A DNA stretch of 64,000 nucleotides from Antedon mediterranea (GCF_964355755.1 NC_092670.1:3251001-3315000), one strand, 5' to 3'. Numbered from the stretch's first letter, positions 33,801-40,362 are shown. Numbers and translations are program-made. The notes: generated by a model not told the origin, from the sequence alone.

Positions 33801-34332
33801 ACTTCTTTCATCATCTTTCTATCTGTAAGCAGTTTAATGAATTTGTCCATCTTCTCTCCTTTTGCAAGTGTGCCTTTCATTTCCAGTTTCAAGATTAACC
33901 AAAACGGATCTGTGTCTTTGTTGACCTCCTTAATGCCTTTAAGGCGGCCAATAGTTACCATGTTCTCTGTATTCAATTGCTGACCAAACGCTATCAATTT
34001 TCTTCGATGCTCTGAAAAATGTCTGAATGGAACGGATTTGAAGTTTGGTAATTTCACAATTTTCGTAATCACGTCTTGAACTCCCTGAAGTCCGCATATA
34101 TTAGTAGCTTCAATGAGGATACCGATGTCTGCCGGTTTGAGAAGTCCAGGACCCTCAAGTAGACCAAGCAGATGATATGGTGTACTTTCACTCTCTATTT
34201 TTTTCAAAGTAATGTTTGTATCATGATTCGTGAACTCGTTAAGTAACACTCTCAGCATGTGAATGTTTCCACGTTTCTTCCACCAAGTAGATACATCAGT
34301 GAGCAGTTCATTGTAATCGTCATCATTCAATT
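9774..34332 (-). CDS. Multi-exon ROCO-family gene: DED-like / Roc / COR / death / ZU5 / UPA
   Basis: Minus-strand gene; span covers introns. Exons, 5' to 3': 34332-33778, 33609-33568, 25368-25206, 24563-24460, 22046-21847, 21147-21133 (doubtful), 20705-20440, 19264-19175, 18762-18583, 18292-18047, 17622-17434, 17074-16919, 16823-16548, 15461-15378, 15117-14898, 14679-14656, 14209-14180, 14054-13797, 13073-12990, 12789-12260, 11693-11559, 11339-11198, 10966-10937, 10556-10512, 9854-9774. Splice phases agree at each junction except around the frame break in 22046-21847. The product (~1,380 aa) would be a cytosolic GTPase scaffold with several death-fold or ZU5/UPA interaction modules. In related families (DAPK1, LRRK, MFHAS1, UNC5, PIDD) such parts act in apoptosis, guidance or innate signalling; the role here is inferred from domains only. 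The start codon and 3' end are not resolved; exon 9854-9774 could instead belong to the next paralogue, with whose DED-like exon it is phase-compatible. Confidence 0.8.
10512..10556 (-). CDS. ROCO gene linker mini-exon (diverged copy)
   Basis: 45-nt exon, phase 1-1, reading ETQSSITGRQPSFSE. It has the same length, phase and ACAGAAA- or TCAGAAA|GTATGTTTT end as the linker exons at 33568, 4580, 2164 and 1320, and is a diverged member of that set. It lies downstream of UPA, so it either repeats the linker module or belongs to the 5' part of the adjacent paralogue. Confidence 0.5.
10937..10966 (-). CDS. ROCO gene linker micro-exon
   Basis: 30-nt exon, phase 1-1, reading RLGIPNQGL. Acceptor TTTCGCAG, donor TTGG|GTATGT. 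It supplies the G that keeps the next mini-exon open. Confidence 0.5.
11198..11339 (-). CDS. ROCO gene exon: UPA domain end
   Basis: 142-nt exon, phase 0 in and 1 out: NVRFNEIWQAKTWSKFSVKR, KDPRKDVFKAKILTVQTRYQ. The 'f.eiW......sfsvkR.d' pattern fits the C-terminal half of UPA. Acceptor TTGTTTACAG, donor GAAT|GTAAGT. Confidence 0.78.
11559..11693 (-). CDS. ROCO gene exon: UPA domain part
   Basis: 135-nt exon (45 codons, phase 0-0): RVLSEEKEYGETAIEMPKCI then DLLHNDMNITVQKEDEGWDV. Acceptor TTCATATTTCAG, donor ACACAG|GTATAA. It continues the UPA fold begun in the ZU5 exon. Confidence 0.78.
12260..12789 (-). CDS. ROCO gene exon: ZU5 domain and start of UPA
   Basis: 530-nt exon, phase 1 in and 0 out. 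GGTLYLKDKDIKLVINPGAI is the ZU5 opening (G-G-x-L with I-PpGAi); VRCGPPGTVFRNHCLLSFPH is the 'GP.g..F..pv.l..PH' core. CCIRLNHFSDYLLV ends the domain, and KRVMLGVFGKVLNNELQLRV starts UPA-like sequence. ZU5-UPA-death units occur in UNC5, ankyrins and PIDD, where they form closed, autoinhibited modules. Here the death domain precedes ZU5 rather than following UPA. Residues matching a PIDD-type HFS autoprocessing triplet (HFSD) are present near the end; whether cleavage occurs is unknown. Confidence 0.88.
12990..13073 (-). CDS. ROCO gene linker exon
   Basis: 84-nt exon, phase 1-1: SFHKSPEKSLISIEEFQETH then KNVKSEPG. Acceptor TTTATAAAACAG, donor CCAG|GTATAG. It separates the death domain from ZU5. 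Confidence 0.65.
13258..13280. repeat. (TA)n microsatellite in ROCO intron
   Basis: Uninterrupted alternating T/A over about 23 bp, in the intron following the exon at 14054-13797. Confidence 0.8.
13797..14054 (-). CDS. ROCO gene exon: death domain
   Basis: 258-nt exon, phase 1-1, about 86 codons. Six-helix death-fold pattern: VSEEIVDWQPFGYNLGLSWS, EEMMIYWRNKISNDVNQLDV, LCIALNDHGQIDLANMI. It fits the death-domain consensus 'W..La..LGls...i........e....lL..W......t...L...L...gr.dla..I'. Acceptor TTATCACAG, donor GAAG|GTATAC. In relatives this module makes homotypic contacts with other death-domain adaptors. Confidence 0.8.
14180..14209 (-). CDS. ROCO gene linker micro-exon
   Basis: 30-nt exon, phase 1-1, encoding TIQPSQNHNE. 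Acceptor GTTTTTTATAG, donor GAAG|GTAAGC. A polar linker before the death domain. Confidence 0.55.
14656..14679 (-). CDS. ROCO gene linker micro-exon
   Basis: 24-nt exon, phase 1-1, encoding ETLKSQDE. Acceptor TTATTTTATAG, donor GAAA|GTAAGT. It is one of a run of phase 1-1 linker exons, which could be skipped or included without breaking the frame. Confidence 0.55.
14898..15117 (-). CDS. ROCO gene exon: end of COR
   Basis: 220-nt exon, phase 0 in and 1 out: VLHFLQKELKVFSQKDARGL, VRMYIPCASSPNIQNAHMHL, MEVKLYRKLFGEDVLPEG. It closes the COR region; the downstream part is a linker toward the death domain. Acceptor ATGTTTTTTAG, donor GAAG|GTAAAT. Confidence 0.8.
15378..15461 (-). CDS. ROCO gene exon: COR continuation
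   Basis: 84-nt exon (28 codons, phase 0-0): TTIVRTKSIKADSSLEDNIK and PLPEVCKK. Acceptor TATATTGCAG, donor AAGAAG|GTAGGC. It bridges COR exons and has no distinct motif. Confidence 0.7.
15651..16321. mobile_element. 671-bp MITE in ROCO intron
   Basis: Near-perfect inverted ends of ~33 bp: ATGGATTAAAGAATAGAAGG at the left, its reverse complement (ATAGACGG variant) at the right, continuing into GATATGCATC on both sides. It is located between COR exons. No ORF; target duplication unclear. Confidence 0.6.
16548..16823 (-). CDS. ROCO gene exon: COR C-terminal subdomain
   Basis: 276-nt exon (92 codons, phase 0-0). It contains QIFYVLSRLKPEALPVPQFE, SLFHDFGSYLPDDLFQRAAT and LNIDAEHLVILYVATIKHCR. 'YvPsllp' and 'F..yLPdglF.Rl' style motifs are expected here in COR. 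Acceptor CATTTTATAG, donor TTACAG|GTACAT. Confidence 0.85.
16919..17074 (-). CDS. ROCO gene exon: COR middle
   Basis: 156-nt exon (52 codons, phase 0-0): WKAWQRLDTGILEVGLLKYL then WKEFCDSESFDFFVSLMEKF and GLMCASKK. This is the COR pattern 'l..GilsE.ll..lw......fl..LmekFdLc'. Acceptor TTTTTTAATAG, donor AAAAAG|GTATTG. Confidence 0.85.
17434..17622 (-). CDS. ROCO gene exon: COR, winged-helix part
   Basis: 189-nt exon (63 codons, phase 0-0): VHILLKDCEVTENQRFLLEY, LHDIGEILYYPDDEAL, IIVIDLMKLVDMSKTFITV. 'FL+.LHdiGEILYy.d..L.d.iiidp.wL.d' is characteristic COR sequence. Acceptor TTTTCTTACAG, donor AATATG|GTTAGC. Confidence 0.85.
18047..18292 (-). CDS. ROCO gene exon: end of Roc, start of COR
   Basis: 246-nt exon (82 codons, phase 0-0). 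It encodes IAEIKKTIWQALKDKPFEAM, then FTIENSVPF and MIRTLPIKWLRGQQEIQSFK. The 'lPIkWL.fq' stretch marks the start of the COR (C-terminal of Roc) dimerisation domain. Acceptor TTCTTTTCAG, donor TCTAAG|GTTAAA. Confidence 0.82.
18583..18762 (-). CDS. ROCO gene exon: Roc G4 region
   Basis: 180-nt exon (60 codons, phase 0-0). It encodes GETYPHRLTNLGFILSWIRS and FPHVLLIGTHLNDLKGNEEE. The strand-loop VLLIGTHLN is the G4 position, where Roc domains usually have THxD; here Asn replaces the usual Asp. Acceptor TATTATTTAG, donor AAAAG|GTGAAT. Confidence 0.82.
19175..19264 (-). CDS. ROCO gene exon: Roc core after switch II
   Basis: 90-nt exon, phase 0-0, encoding IFMVSFAVICVVFNLCDDLN then VPAKVFNPTT. 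The hydrophobic strand 'VICVVFNL.DDL' directly continues QR from the G3 exon, as in other ROCO proteins. Acceptor CTCATAG, donor ACT|GTAAGT. Confidence 0.8.
19497..20127. mobile_element. ~630-bp MITE in ROCO intron
   Basis: Left end GGGCGCGTTTATACAACACG is matched by the right end GGTGTTGTATAAACACAGCCC in inverted orientation. A second copy of the word (GTGTTGTATAACATCG) lies just inside. No coding capacity. Confidence 0.6.
20176..20411. mobile_element. Short MITE related to the AGCCCCTTTCTCACAG family
   Basis: Left end CCTTTTCTCACAGAACTGTG and right end CTGTGAGAAAAGGGCT are inverted, with interior GCATGCCAGCAT/CATACCAGCAT words like those of the 3105 element. It ends about 30 bp from the donor of the G3 exon, so it is the nearest insertion to coding sequence in this gene. 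Confidence 0.55.
20440..20705 (-). CDS. ROCO gene exon: repeat insert plus Roc G3 motif
   Basis: 266-nt exon, phase 1 in and 0 out, acceptor TTTAAATATAG, donor CAGCGG|GTAAAG. It starts with three imperfect repeats of 17-22 residues built on KIPSKIE and a Glu/Lys-rich tail (coiled-coil-like). It ends with FVMNISDFGGQPIYHVMQR. DFGGQ is the G3 (DxxG) motif of Roc domains. The repeats therefore interrupt the GTPase fold between switch I and G3. A MITE ends about 26 bp downstream of the donor. Confidence 0.8.
21133..21147 (-). CDS. Possible 15-nt micro-exon of ROCO gene
   Basis: A good acceptor (CTTTTTTCAATCAG) is followed by 15 nt and GTAGAA. Phase 1 in and out would bridge the exons at 21847 and 20705 (NEKP). 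The alternative is a longer exon reading NEKPRRIIRETNPGPEIIGN to a weaker GTTGAT donor, but that would exit in the wrong phase. Confidence 0.3.
21847..22046 (-). CDS. ROCO gene exon: Roc insert, with apparent frame break
   Basis: 200-nt exon between acceptor TTTTAAAG and donor GAGG|GTAATC. In the frame set by the preceding exon it reads SSKMYEKAIAREVVKQVKGK and on to a stop (CCA TGA) about two-thirds through. In another frame the 3' part is open to the donor (HENAPMKHVKEDRIEEQSK, then acidic). The two good half-frames suggest a 1-2 nt indel: sequence error, disabling mutation, or an exon structure I have not resolved. Confidence 0.55.
22047..24459. other. ROCO intron between switch I exon and next exon
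   Basis: 2.4-kb intron. AT-rich, with GC-richer islands (23640-23780, 23930-24010) carrying repeated TAGGCCTA words. No repeat with definable ends and no additional exon recognised. Confidence 0.45.
24460..24563 (-). CDS. ROCO gene exon: Roc switch I region
   Basis: 104-nt exon, phase 2 in and 1 out, acceptor CTTTTATAG, donor ACAT|GTAAGT. It encodes FNPKHDITDAIATTTVCTQD then an acidic stretch ending EELPDT. It follows directly on the P-loop helix (LLRKG-FNPKH) and corresponds to the switch I / G2 segment. Confidence 0.8.
25206..25368 (-). CDS. ROCO gene exon: start of Roc GTPase, P-loop
   Basis: 163-nt exon (phase 1 in, phase 2 out). It encodes LTPVEIQARGPEAIKAY, an acidic helix, then VIFVGLEGVGKTSTINALL. 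GLEGVGKTS is the Walker A / G1 phosphate-binding loop (GxxxxGKS/T) of Ras-like GTPases. Acceptor TTTTCAAG, donor AAAGG|GTAAG. The linker exon upstream supplies the first base of the split codon. Confidence 0.88.
26315..26420. repeat. Poly(A) tract plus GCTTTCGGGC...TAGCCCTTCATCAG motif
   Basis: A 25-nt A run (26315-26339) is followed by GAGCTTTCGGGCAACACTAG and CCCTTCATCAGTG. The 'AGCTTTCG...CCTTC-TCAG' signature is familiar from terminal repeats of Penelope-like retroelements, so this may be a short remnant. Tentative. Confidence 0.35.
27787..27962 (+). repeat. Inverted arm flanking the Gag ORF (left)
   Basis: Sequence with CGTACATAAGTTGGGGACCC, GTGTGCACCCAAGCGTATAG and AACAAGAAGTGATTACAC. 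It occurs in reverse complement at 29575-29740, on the other side of the Gag ORF, and again at 61230-61310 and 62615-62720. Confidence 0.75.
28545..29549 (+). CDS. BEL/Pao-type Gag polyprotein ORF (DUF1759-like), isolated
   Basis: 334-codon ORF without interruption. The N-terminal ~95 residues are charged and helical; next comes a Pro/Ser/Thr-rich spacer (SPPAFSSPTPRPAMARSTPT). Then MAKMKYPTFNGNIRDYKRFI, ECFYQLTESMINSKERNMVK and EVLDERYGDKDRVVDSLLKD match the Pao-retrotransposon Gag pattern 'lP.l.lp.F.Gd...w..F...F', 'kl.yL...l.g.A...i'. No zinc knuckles, protease or reverse transcriptase follow: the ORF ends just before an inverted copy of its own upstream sequence (29571-29740). The ~600 bp before the ATG recurs at 62690-63215 and inverted at 60785-61260, suggesting LTR/leader sequence. 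Confidence 0.7.
   Translation: MIESLLKENCEPDVLKTYIIKAEEQFRKVELKHSELIDVIEDQGEFETEEKWMLECEMDFLQKLVCAKREITLRHSQSTVDVPFSTPTTPLQTSASTQPAGTVASPPAFSSPTPRPAMARSTPTMAKMKYPTFNGNIRDYKRFIELFTHCATNLTEIECFYQLTESMINSKERNMVKEGCIDVARAWEVLDERYGDKDRVVDSLLKDLENLKSYESKDKINIPAMSRFVQTLQTFETRAETIGLSGELNSKIMLSQIKQKLPEEHRIAYYKSVRDNDTGHSLTGLVKWLYSQLLLLEKAMPMTETESSSSSKKASNAAVVSSAEGYKSDYNKNP
29575..29740 (-). repeat. Inverted arm flanking the Gag ORF (right)
   Basis: Reverse complement of 27787-27962 with few differences. It begins 25 bp after the Gag stop codon, so the 3' part of the original retroelement is missing and an inverted fragment of its 5' end has taken its place. Confidence 0.75.
29925..31455. repeat. Minisatellite, ~130-bp unit, about 12 copies
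   Basis: Repeated order in each unit: TTAATTATGTGACAAAA, AAGTAATTGTACTGGTCCTC, TTCCAATTAAAGATCACTTT, AGACACCTCCAATTAGCGAC, CATTTTATTAATTGGTATGA. Spacing between successive TTCCAATTAAA words is about 126-137 bp. Some neighbouring units share variants (e.g. GGTCCGC at 30360, 30495 and 30890), pointing to multi-unit duplications. Confidence 0.85.
31480..31660. repeat. SINE-like segment with 'TTTTATAGCGCACAT' motif
   Basis: GGATTTTTATAGCGCACATA then AGTGCTCAAGGCGC. This pair of words is typical of a common dispersed repeat in echinoderm-like genomes (from memory, unverified). It sits between two A/T-rich tracts. Confidence 0.4.
32844..32887. repeat. Perfect hairpin, 20-bp stem
   Basis: CGAGAGAACGAAATAATTTC, loop GAGG, then the exact reverse complement. 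A further copy of CGAGAGAACGAAA lies at about 32920. Part of the nested insert. Confidence 0.85.
33568..33609 (-). CDS. ROCO gene linker mini-exon
   Basis: 42-nt exon, phase 1-1, encoding EQSRSEAGPSSNTE, a Ser-rich flexible linker between the DED-like exon and the Roc domain. Acceptor AATTAG, donor GAAA|GTATGT. It joins the exon at 25368 across a large intron that now contains a 6.4-kb transposon. Homologous 45-nt exons lie at 10512, 4580, 2164 and 1320. Confidence 0.7.
33778..34332 (-). CDS. ROCO gene exon: N-terminal DED-like pair (copy A)
   Basis: 555-nt exon, phase 1 at both ends (185 codons), acceptor TTGTTAG and donor AAAAG|GTAAAA. It begins with LNDDDYNELL, has GLLKPADIGILIEATNICGL in the first half and DPFWLILKLEMKGTLAKG in the second. 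Each half has the hydrophobic helix pattern and the 'LL..LE..G.L.P.D...L.E...I..L' ending of death effector domains, so the exon probably encodes two DED-like folds as in caspase-8 or FLIP. The family call rests on pattern only; another death-fold class is possible. It is joined in phase to the linker exon at 33609-33568. Exon copy B at 5337-4783 has the same length and about 85% similar protein. Confidence 0.75.
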
Positions 34333-35084
34333 CTAACAATAGTAATAATACAAGTTATTAATAATAATATCATTACGTGTTAAAGAGTCAAAACTGTATA
34401 ATATGTGGATTTATTGATTTTGTATTCTAATATTCTTTTTTGTTATGTATATAGTATGTCCTTTTTTTTTGGCTAAGGATTGATATTTGACATTTATTTA
34501 TTTGTTCTTTCTTTAAACTGAAATATACTTTCAATTCAAATTTACTGATTTACAAAGTGGTTCAGTGAATACACCATATAGTAACAAATATAAAAATTAA
34601 AAAGAAAAAGGCGGATGAATGTAAGAAAAAGTTAGGTATATATAATATATATTTCCCTAAGTGAAGATTTGGAAGTAGTAAAGGACTTATTATGAAGTTC
34701 AAATTGTAATCGTTATCATTCGAATCTAATAATTAAAGAATACGATTTATTAATAATAATATCATTACGTGTTAAAGAGTCAAAACTGTACCATATAATA
34801 ATAATTTATTGATTTTATATTTATTCTGACATTCTATTAAGGAATTTGACCTTATTGATTAAAAAGTATTTTAACAAAATAGGGAAAAGTGACAACCAAC
34901 TAAACTACTACCAAAAGTTAAGACTGAAAGAGCAAAGATATTCACCACCAACTTCTGAGTTTTCAACCAATGGTAGGAAATCTTTATTTATTTTTTCGGT
35001 GCTCACTTTTCCATTTTAATTGTTTTACATATTTGGATGTTTTTTTTATGTAATAAAATATTCTGACTGCCGAGGATTGCAATT

Positions 35085-35765
35085 TCGGCGTGAATCAGTG
35101 GAGCGGGATGTGGAAGCTGAAGGAGAGCAAAATGTGGATGACCGAAAAACATGCGCATCATCCACAGTTCGTAACTCTTCTAAGAGAGAGAGAGTTTAAA
35201 GCCTTAGAATTCTTCAGTTTCATTGACGCTGGTGTTCGAGTGCGGAGCTCAGTGCCATACCTTTGCTTAACCAACTTAGGAAGGCCTTTGTGGATGAGAG
35301 AGAGCCAGGTAAGAACTACCAAATTTTCCAACGAGGGCGAGTTCTTCGTCCTCCTGTGTTTGGGCATCATGGTGGGAAATGCCCCCGTCTTGACGTAGTA
35401 AGTTATCATGGACGAAAGCAACTAAGCGCTGATAGAGATCTTCCGGTCGTTCATTATCTTGTAAATGTATATCAGCAAAATCAATAAAATGGGCGCCGGT
35501 TGACTGGAATCCATAATGAAGTTGGATAGTTTGCCAAATTTGTGAAAAAGTGAGGAGGAGCTTTTAACAATGGTATTCCGGGAAATTATAGGGCAAAAAT
35601 TAGCGATCTGACCGAGCATGAGTTCAAGGATAGTGAGTTTTTGTTGGGCGGTATGACGACGTGCAACAGGTACCTCATCATTGTCGTGAGTTAAGCCGCG
35701 AAGGGGAGATGCCCTGGTTTTGGGACGCCAAATTGAACCATCTAGGAGAAATGGGGTTGGTAAGT
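35085..35765 (-). pseudogene. Degenerate Ty3/gypsy-type gag fragment
   Basis: On the minus strand several frames together give gag-like text: [52 protein letters not shown], then in another frame [20 protein letters not shown] and [18 protein letters not shown]. At least two frame changes and stops break it. The 'PED..QRL..F.dD.Ll' and '[11 protein letters not shown]' wording is that of long Ty3/gypsy Gag proteins. The ~100 bp upstream (35790-35910), with a CTCTCTAGAGGGCAGTATCA stretch, may be LTR/leader. Confidence 0.6.
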
Positions 35766-36159
35766 ATACACTTTTAGATGCAAGTTAGGCCGAATACTCA
35801 ATAAAACTCAATGGACACACTGATCGAGACTGATTCCGTCTCGATATCTATTTATCCCTTTCTCTCTAGAGGGCAGTATCACATTGCTGCGATATTACAT
35901 CCCTCTCCACCTTGTTTAGTCTCTATAAATTATTTGATTTAAAAGGTATTTGTTTTGCAAGTACTAAAATGCTGAGATAAAAGGATTACTCAAGTACATA
36001 AAACGTAATCCTGTTGTGGTGTAGCCAATTTGCCTAAATTAGAAAACGATTAAAAATTGACAACTAAAACATTTGTTTCCTTTATCTATAGTAGTAGCTA
36101 CATTAGATCAACTTTCGTATGCACTTAGAGGTCCAGAGAATTTGACTTCAGAAATTGGT

Positions 36160-36800
36160 TTAGAATGGTCAAACAATCATTTTTGGCTTGGTTACACATT
36201 TTGAAAATGTGGCAAAAGGTCAGGGTGAAAGGTTTAATACCAAACACCAATAGGTCCTTAAACCTCGACAACCACTGGTCACAGCAAGGTAATTTTGGTC
36301 TCAAATTGATCAGAAGGTATACAATTATATTTAGTCTAATGGGACATTTTAGTGAAAAATTACCGAAAATGCCATTTCTGACCTTTGACCCATTTCCCAT
36401 GTATGTATCTCCGTAACTAAACTGTTTGTAGACACTTAAATTGCAATATACATATTATTTGTTGCACATTTTGAAAAATGTTACAAACGGTCAAAGGGTC
36501 AGGTCAAGGGTTATATGAACAAACACAAATAAGGTACTTGTATCTCGGCAACCACTGGTCGCAGCAAGTCAATTTTAGTCTCAAAATGTTGAGAAGGCAT
36601 GCATTCATATTCAGTCTAATGGGACATTATAGTAAAAAATGATCAGAAATGCCATTTCTGATCTTTGACCCACATACCAGGGCATGCAAGTACTGGTCGT
36701 AGGAACTTAAATTTGGTATCAATATGTTGGAAATATACATATTTACATTCATTCTAACAGAAAATTTGGTGAAAAGATGATCAGAAATACTATTAATTAC
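36160..36800. repeat. Diverged tandem repeat, ~275-bp unit
   Basis: Two fuller units and one partial share TTGCACATTTTGAAAA, CGGCAACCACTGGTCGCAGC (or a near variant), AGTCTAATGGGACATT and AAATGCCATTTCTGA, at 36200-36400, 36470-36670 and 36690-36790. No coding sense. Confidence 0.65.
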
Positions 36801-37189
36801 TAATGTTTCAAACAAAAAACATCCCTCTACACAACTTATTCTTATATAAATGTTATGCAATAACTGATGCTTTTTAAAGCATTTAAAAATGGTTTCATCT
36901 ATATATAAATTTACGTAAGGGCAAAATTCGGTAAATCGCGCCTTACTTCTAGAATTTTTACTCGATGGTATATAAAGTTGGTTCGTACTTTCGGTACTGA
37001 TTTTAACCACCTGATGTAACCCTGTTTACTAAGTAAATTGAGTTAGATAATTAGTTATTGACGATTAAAACGAATTTAGGTTCAACGATTTGCCCCAAAT
37101 AGGGGTGTTTTCCGATCGTGGTATACACTGTCTAATGGATGTCCATCTTGAAAAATACCCGCCACAAAAATGCGAGGAGGCTTCGCATT

Positions 37190-38209
37190 TTCCTATCTCC
37201 TCCTACGATAATTGTTTTTAATAGCTGAAAACCGGTTGAACAGCTAGAGTACACCATCATAATGTTGAAGACAGGCCGATTTTCTTAAAAAAATACTATT
37301 TTGATAGATTTAATATATGATTATACAAATGTATTGATTTGCGATGAATGGAACATCCCAATCTCTCAGTCTGCCAGAGTTTGGTTTAACACAAGTAGGT
37401 AAATTTATGAGCCCTTGGTTTAACACATACGGTAGGTAAATATATGGGCCCTTTGAGAATAAACTTGCAATACTTTGACAATACTGTAAATACCTATTAA
37501 CTATTTTTAGTCCTCATTTGAATCGAACATTTCTTACTGTGAATGTTCGTACTGTTAGATGTAATATAAAAATATATACAGATAAACTTTATTACTGAGA
37601 TTGTGGTTAGGATCTACTGTTAGATATATAAACACATTATTATATACAAATACACTTTATACTGACAGTTCCTTCTCAACGTTTGTATTAATTAATAATT
37701 ACCAATAAAATAAACGTCGTAGTGGTGTATCGTGACATGTACTTTAATATTTCAATCGATTATGACAGTGACAGTTTTAACAAAATATTAAATCGCAAAT
37801 GTTTTACTGTATTTAGAGGTATATTATTTATAGGCCTATAAAACACGAAAAAAATATTTCGTTACTGAGTGGATAAAGAATATATTTAAAAATTGTTCCT
37901 CTTTGTACCTATCCGCTTTCCCATCCCTCAACCCTAATGTTACATACAAAACACAAATTGGTTTCTTTAAATGAGTCCAAATCAAAAATTTGGACTCATT
38001 TTGATAAGGTTCTCCTTCGGAAGTAATTCCCAGGGTGCTAATTTTAGTTGACTAAATAAATCATCGTGTCTATTTATTCGTTTCTGTAAACGACAATGTA
38101 TTATAGTCCTGCGGTACGTACATTTGAAATCGCCAGTTTTGCTACGCTGAAATTACTGTGTATTCGAGAACCATCTGTGGGCACGACCTAGATGGTAAGC
38201 GAGCGAGTA
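37190..38209 (+). mobile_element. Helitron-like element, copy 1 (3' end truncated)
   Basis: Direct duplicate of the 38210-39312 unit. Shared words: CATAATGTTGAAGACAGGCC, TACTATTTTGATAGATTTAA, TTCGAGAACCATCTGTGGGC. It stops inside the terminal hairpin (CTAGATGGTAAGCGAGCGAG) and runs straight into copy 2. 5' boundary approximate. Confidence 0.5.
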
Positions 38210-39312
38210 CAGCATCATAATGTTGAATGAAGACAGGCCGATTTTCTTTAAAAAATACTATTTTGATAGATTTAATATACATTTATAAAAATGTATTGAT
38301 TTGCGATGAATGGAACATTCCAATCTCTGTTCCACAAGTGTCTATTCCCTCAGGCGTCGTAAAGGCAAGTACAGGTACTGTATACTCATAACAGAAATTC
38401 GATCCATTTTTTTTCCCAATCTGTGCTGCAGAGGTTGGATATAATTTTTTTTTAAACGGATAATGAGCTAGCATTTTCACTCGCCGTATATTATGTACAC
38501 ATCTTTATTATTGCAGTTAAACCACCCACATCATCACCCTTCCCTCACTGGCATGAGTAGCGTTGTAAAACCAGTAGAGGATAGGCCTACGGTACATCAC
38601 ATGCCCTAAACGCAGAACAACTTTGGTGGGTAGGGTAGGAACCAACTTAAGTATGAATTGGCTCTAAGAAACAATTGAAAACCATTAGGCCTATACTAAT
38701 TAAGTTGAGTTAGATAATTTAATATTTATTGACGATTAAATCGAATTTATGATTTTCCCCGAATAGAGGTGGTTTTCACAAATCGTTCTACATTATATAA
38801 ACATATACACGTCGTAGTGATGTATCGTTACATGTACTGTACTATTTCAATCGACTAGGACGGTGATAGTTCCAACAAAGTATTACATCGCAATGGTTTA
38901 CTGTGTTTAGTGGTATATTATTTGTAAAACATGAAAAAATTAATATTTCGTTACTAAATGGATAAAGAATATATTTAAAAATGTTTCCTCTTTGCACCCA
39001 TCCTCTTCCCCATTCCTCAACCCTAATGTTACATACAAAACACAAATTAAGTTTGTTTAAATTTGACTTAAACATATTGGTCTCATTTTGTGACAAGTTT
39101 CTCTTTCGGAAGTAATTCCCAGGGTGCTAATTTTAGTTCAGTACATACATCACAGTGTCTATTTATTCGTTCCTGTAAACGACATGTATTATTGTCCTGC
39201 GGTACGTACATTTGAAATCGCCAGTTTTTTAACGCTGAAATTATTATGTATTCGAGAACCATCTGTGGGCACGACCTAGATGGTACGCGAGCGAAGCGAG
39301 CGTACCATCTAG
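38210..39312 (+). mobile_element. Helitron-like element, copy 2 with hairpin-CTAG end
   Basis: Its 3' end is a hairpin (39276-39312) with the 13-bp stem CTAGATGGTACGC and its reverse complement around an 11-nt loop. It finishes with CTAG and is followed by T, as expected for a Helitron (3' hairpin, CTRR end, A|T target). No Rep/helicase ORF. ~885 bp (38430-39312) is repeated inverted at 42848-43735. 5' boundary approximate. Confidence 0.55.
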
Positions 39313-39469
39313 TTATAGGAATTACAACAAATCCTTTACTGTTTGTAATTGTACTTTTGCTTATAATAATGCTAGAAAATATTGTTGACCCTTGAGGACG
39401 ATCAAACATTAATAGGGAAGTCGAACTCAACAGTTTTTTTAAGAATGCTAGAAGTAACTTACCGTATTT

Positions 39470-39560
39470 ATCCAAATAAATACCCCAGGCATTTATTGTT
39501 CAGAGGGGTGTTTAGGGGGAGGGGTGTTTATTCAGTGGAGGTGTAATATGGTAACATGTA
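39470..39560. repeat. TACCGTATTTATCC... repeat end
   Basis: TACCGTATTTATCCAAATAA then CCCC-rich GGGGTGTTTATTCAG words. This start resembles the terminus of a widely dispersed animal DNA transposon; only one end is evident. Confidence 0.35.
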
Positions 39561-40012
39561 TAATCAAATAAATACACCCTAGATATAAAAAAATACAACA
39601 CAATTAATATCGTAATAAGAATAACTGGATTAAACCTCCTTCATCTGGGTGCAAGTACAATCATGATATTAAAAAGGTCGGAGACAACTATAATAGACCA
39701 ATTCATTGTCATCATTGTGTATGACACTGTTGTATAATATTTTTGAATGTCACCGAAAAATTATACATATACATGGCTGTTCCCAGTGTACATAACACCT
39801 ATATATGTATAAGCAACTGATTTACCATATGTTAACTATAACCATGCTTACAATATTTATTGTAGATTTGATCGATCAGAGGTATAATAATCAGGAGTTG
39901 TTATCACGAGTTGATGCTGTGTCATACTGTACGTTTGGTGTTGTATAACTTGAGGTACTGTTATATTGTGATTGTTTGATGTTGGATTGGTGTTGTGAAT
40001 TATTTATTGTAA

Positions 40013-40096
40013 GGGCCCGTTTCTGCTGCCAAAAATATACCATATATATACGGTATATTTTATATACGGTATATTTTTTGGCAGCAGAAACGGGTC
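40013..40096. mobile_element. 84-bp palindromic MITE
   Basis: GGGCCCGTTTCTGCTGCC at the left and GGCAGCAGAAACGGGTC at the right enclose alternating TATACGGTATA words, making a near-perfect hairpin. A further CCCGTTTCTGCTGC at 40203-40216 and CCGGCCCAT at 40234 suggest it is one end of, or nested in, a related ~230-bp element. Confidence 0.65.
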
Positions 40097-40362
40097 TCAT
40101 AAAAAATATTCCGTATTATATGCGGTATATAGACCGCATAAATATCCCTATCGTTTGTGGATATTATACGATATATTCCAAAATATACCGTATATTTCGT
40201 ACCCCGTTTCTGCTGCACTCAAAATATATATGACCCGGCCCATGGCACGAGGTCAAAAACTAACAGAACGTGACGCGTTTGTTTGGTTTTTCTGCTGCAT
40301 TGACACACATGTGTATAAGCAAGCAACAGATCAAAATGTCACTCTGTGGACTGGAGAAATAA

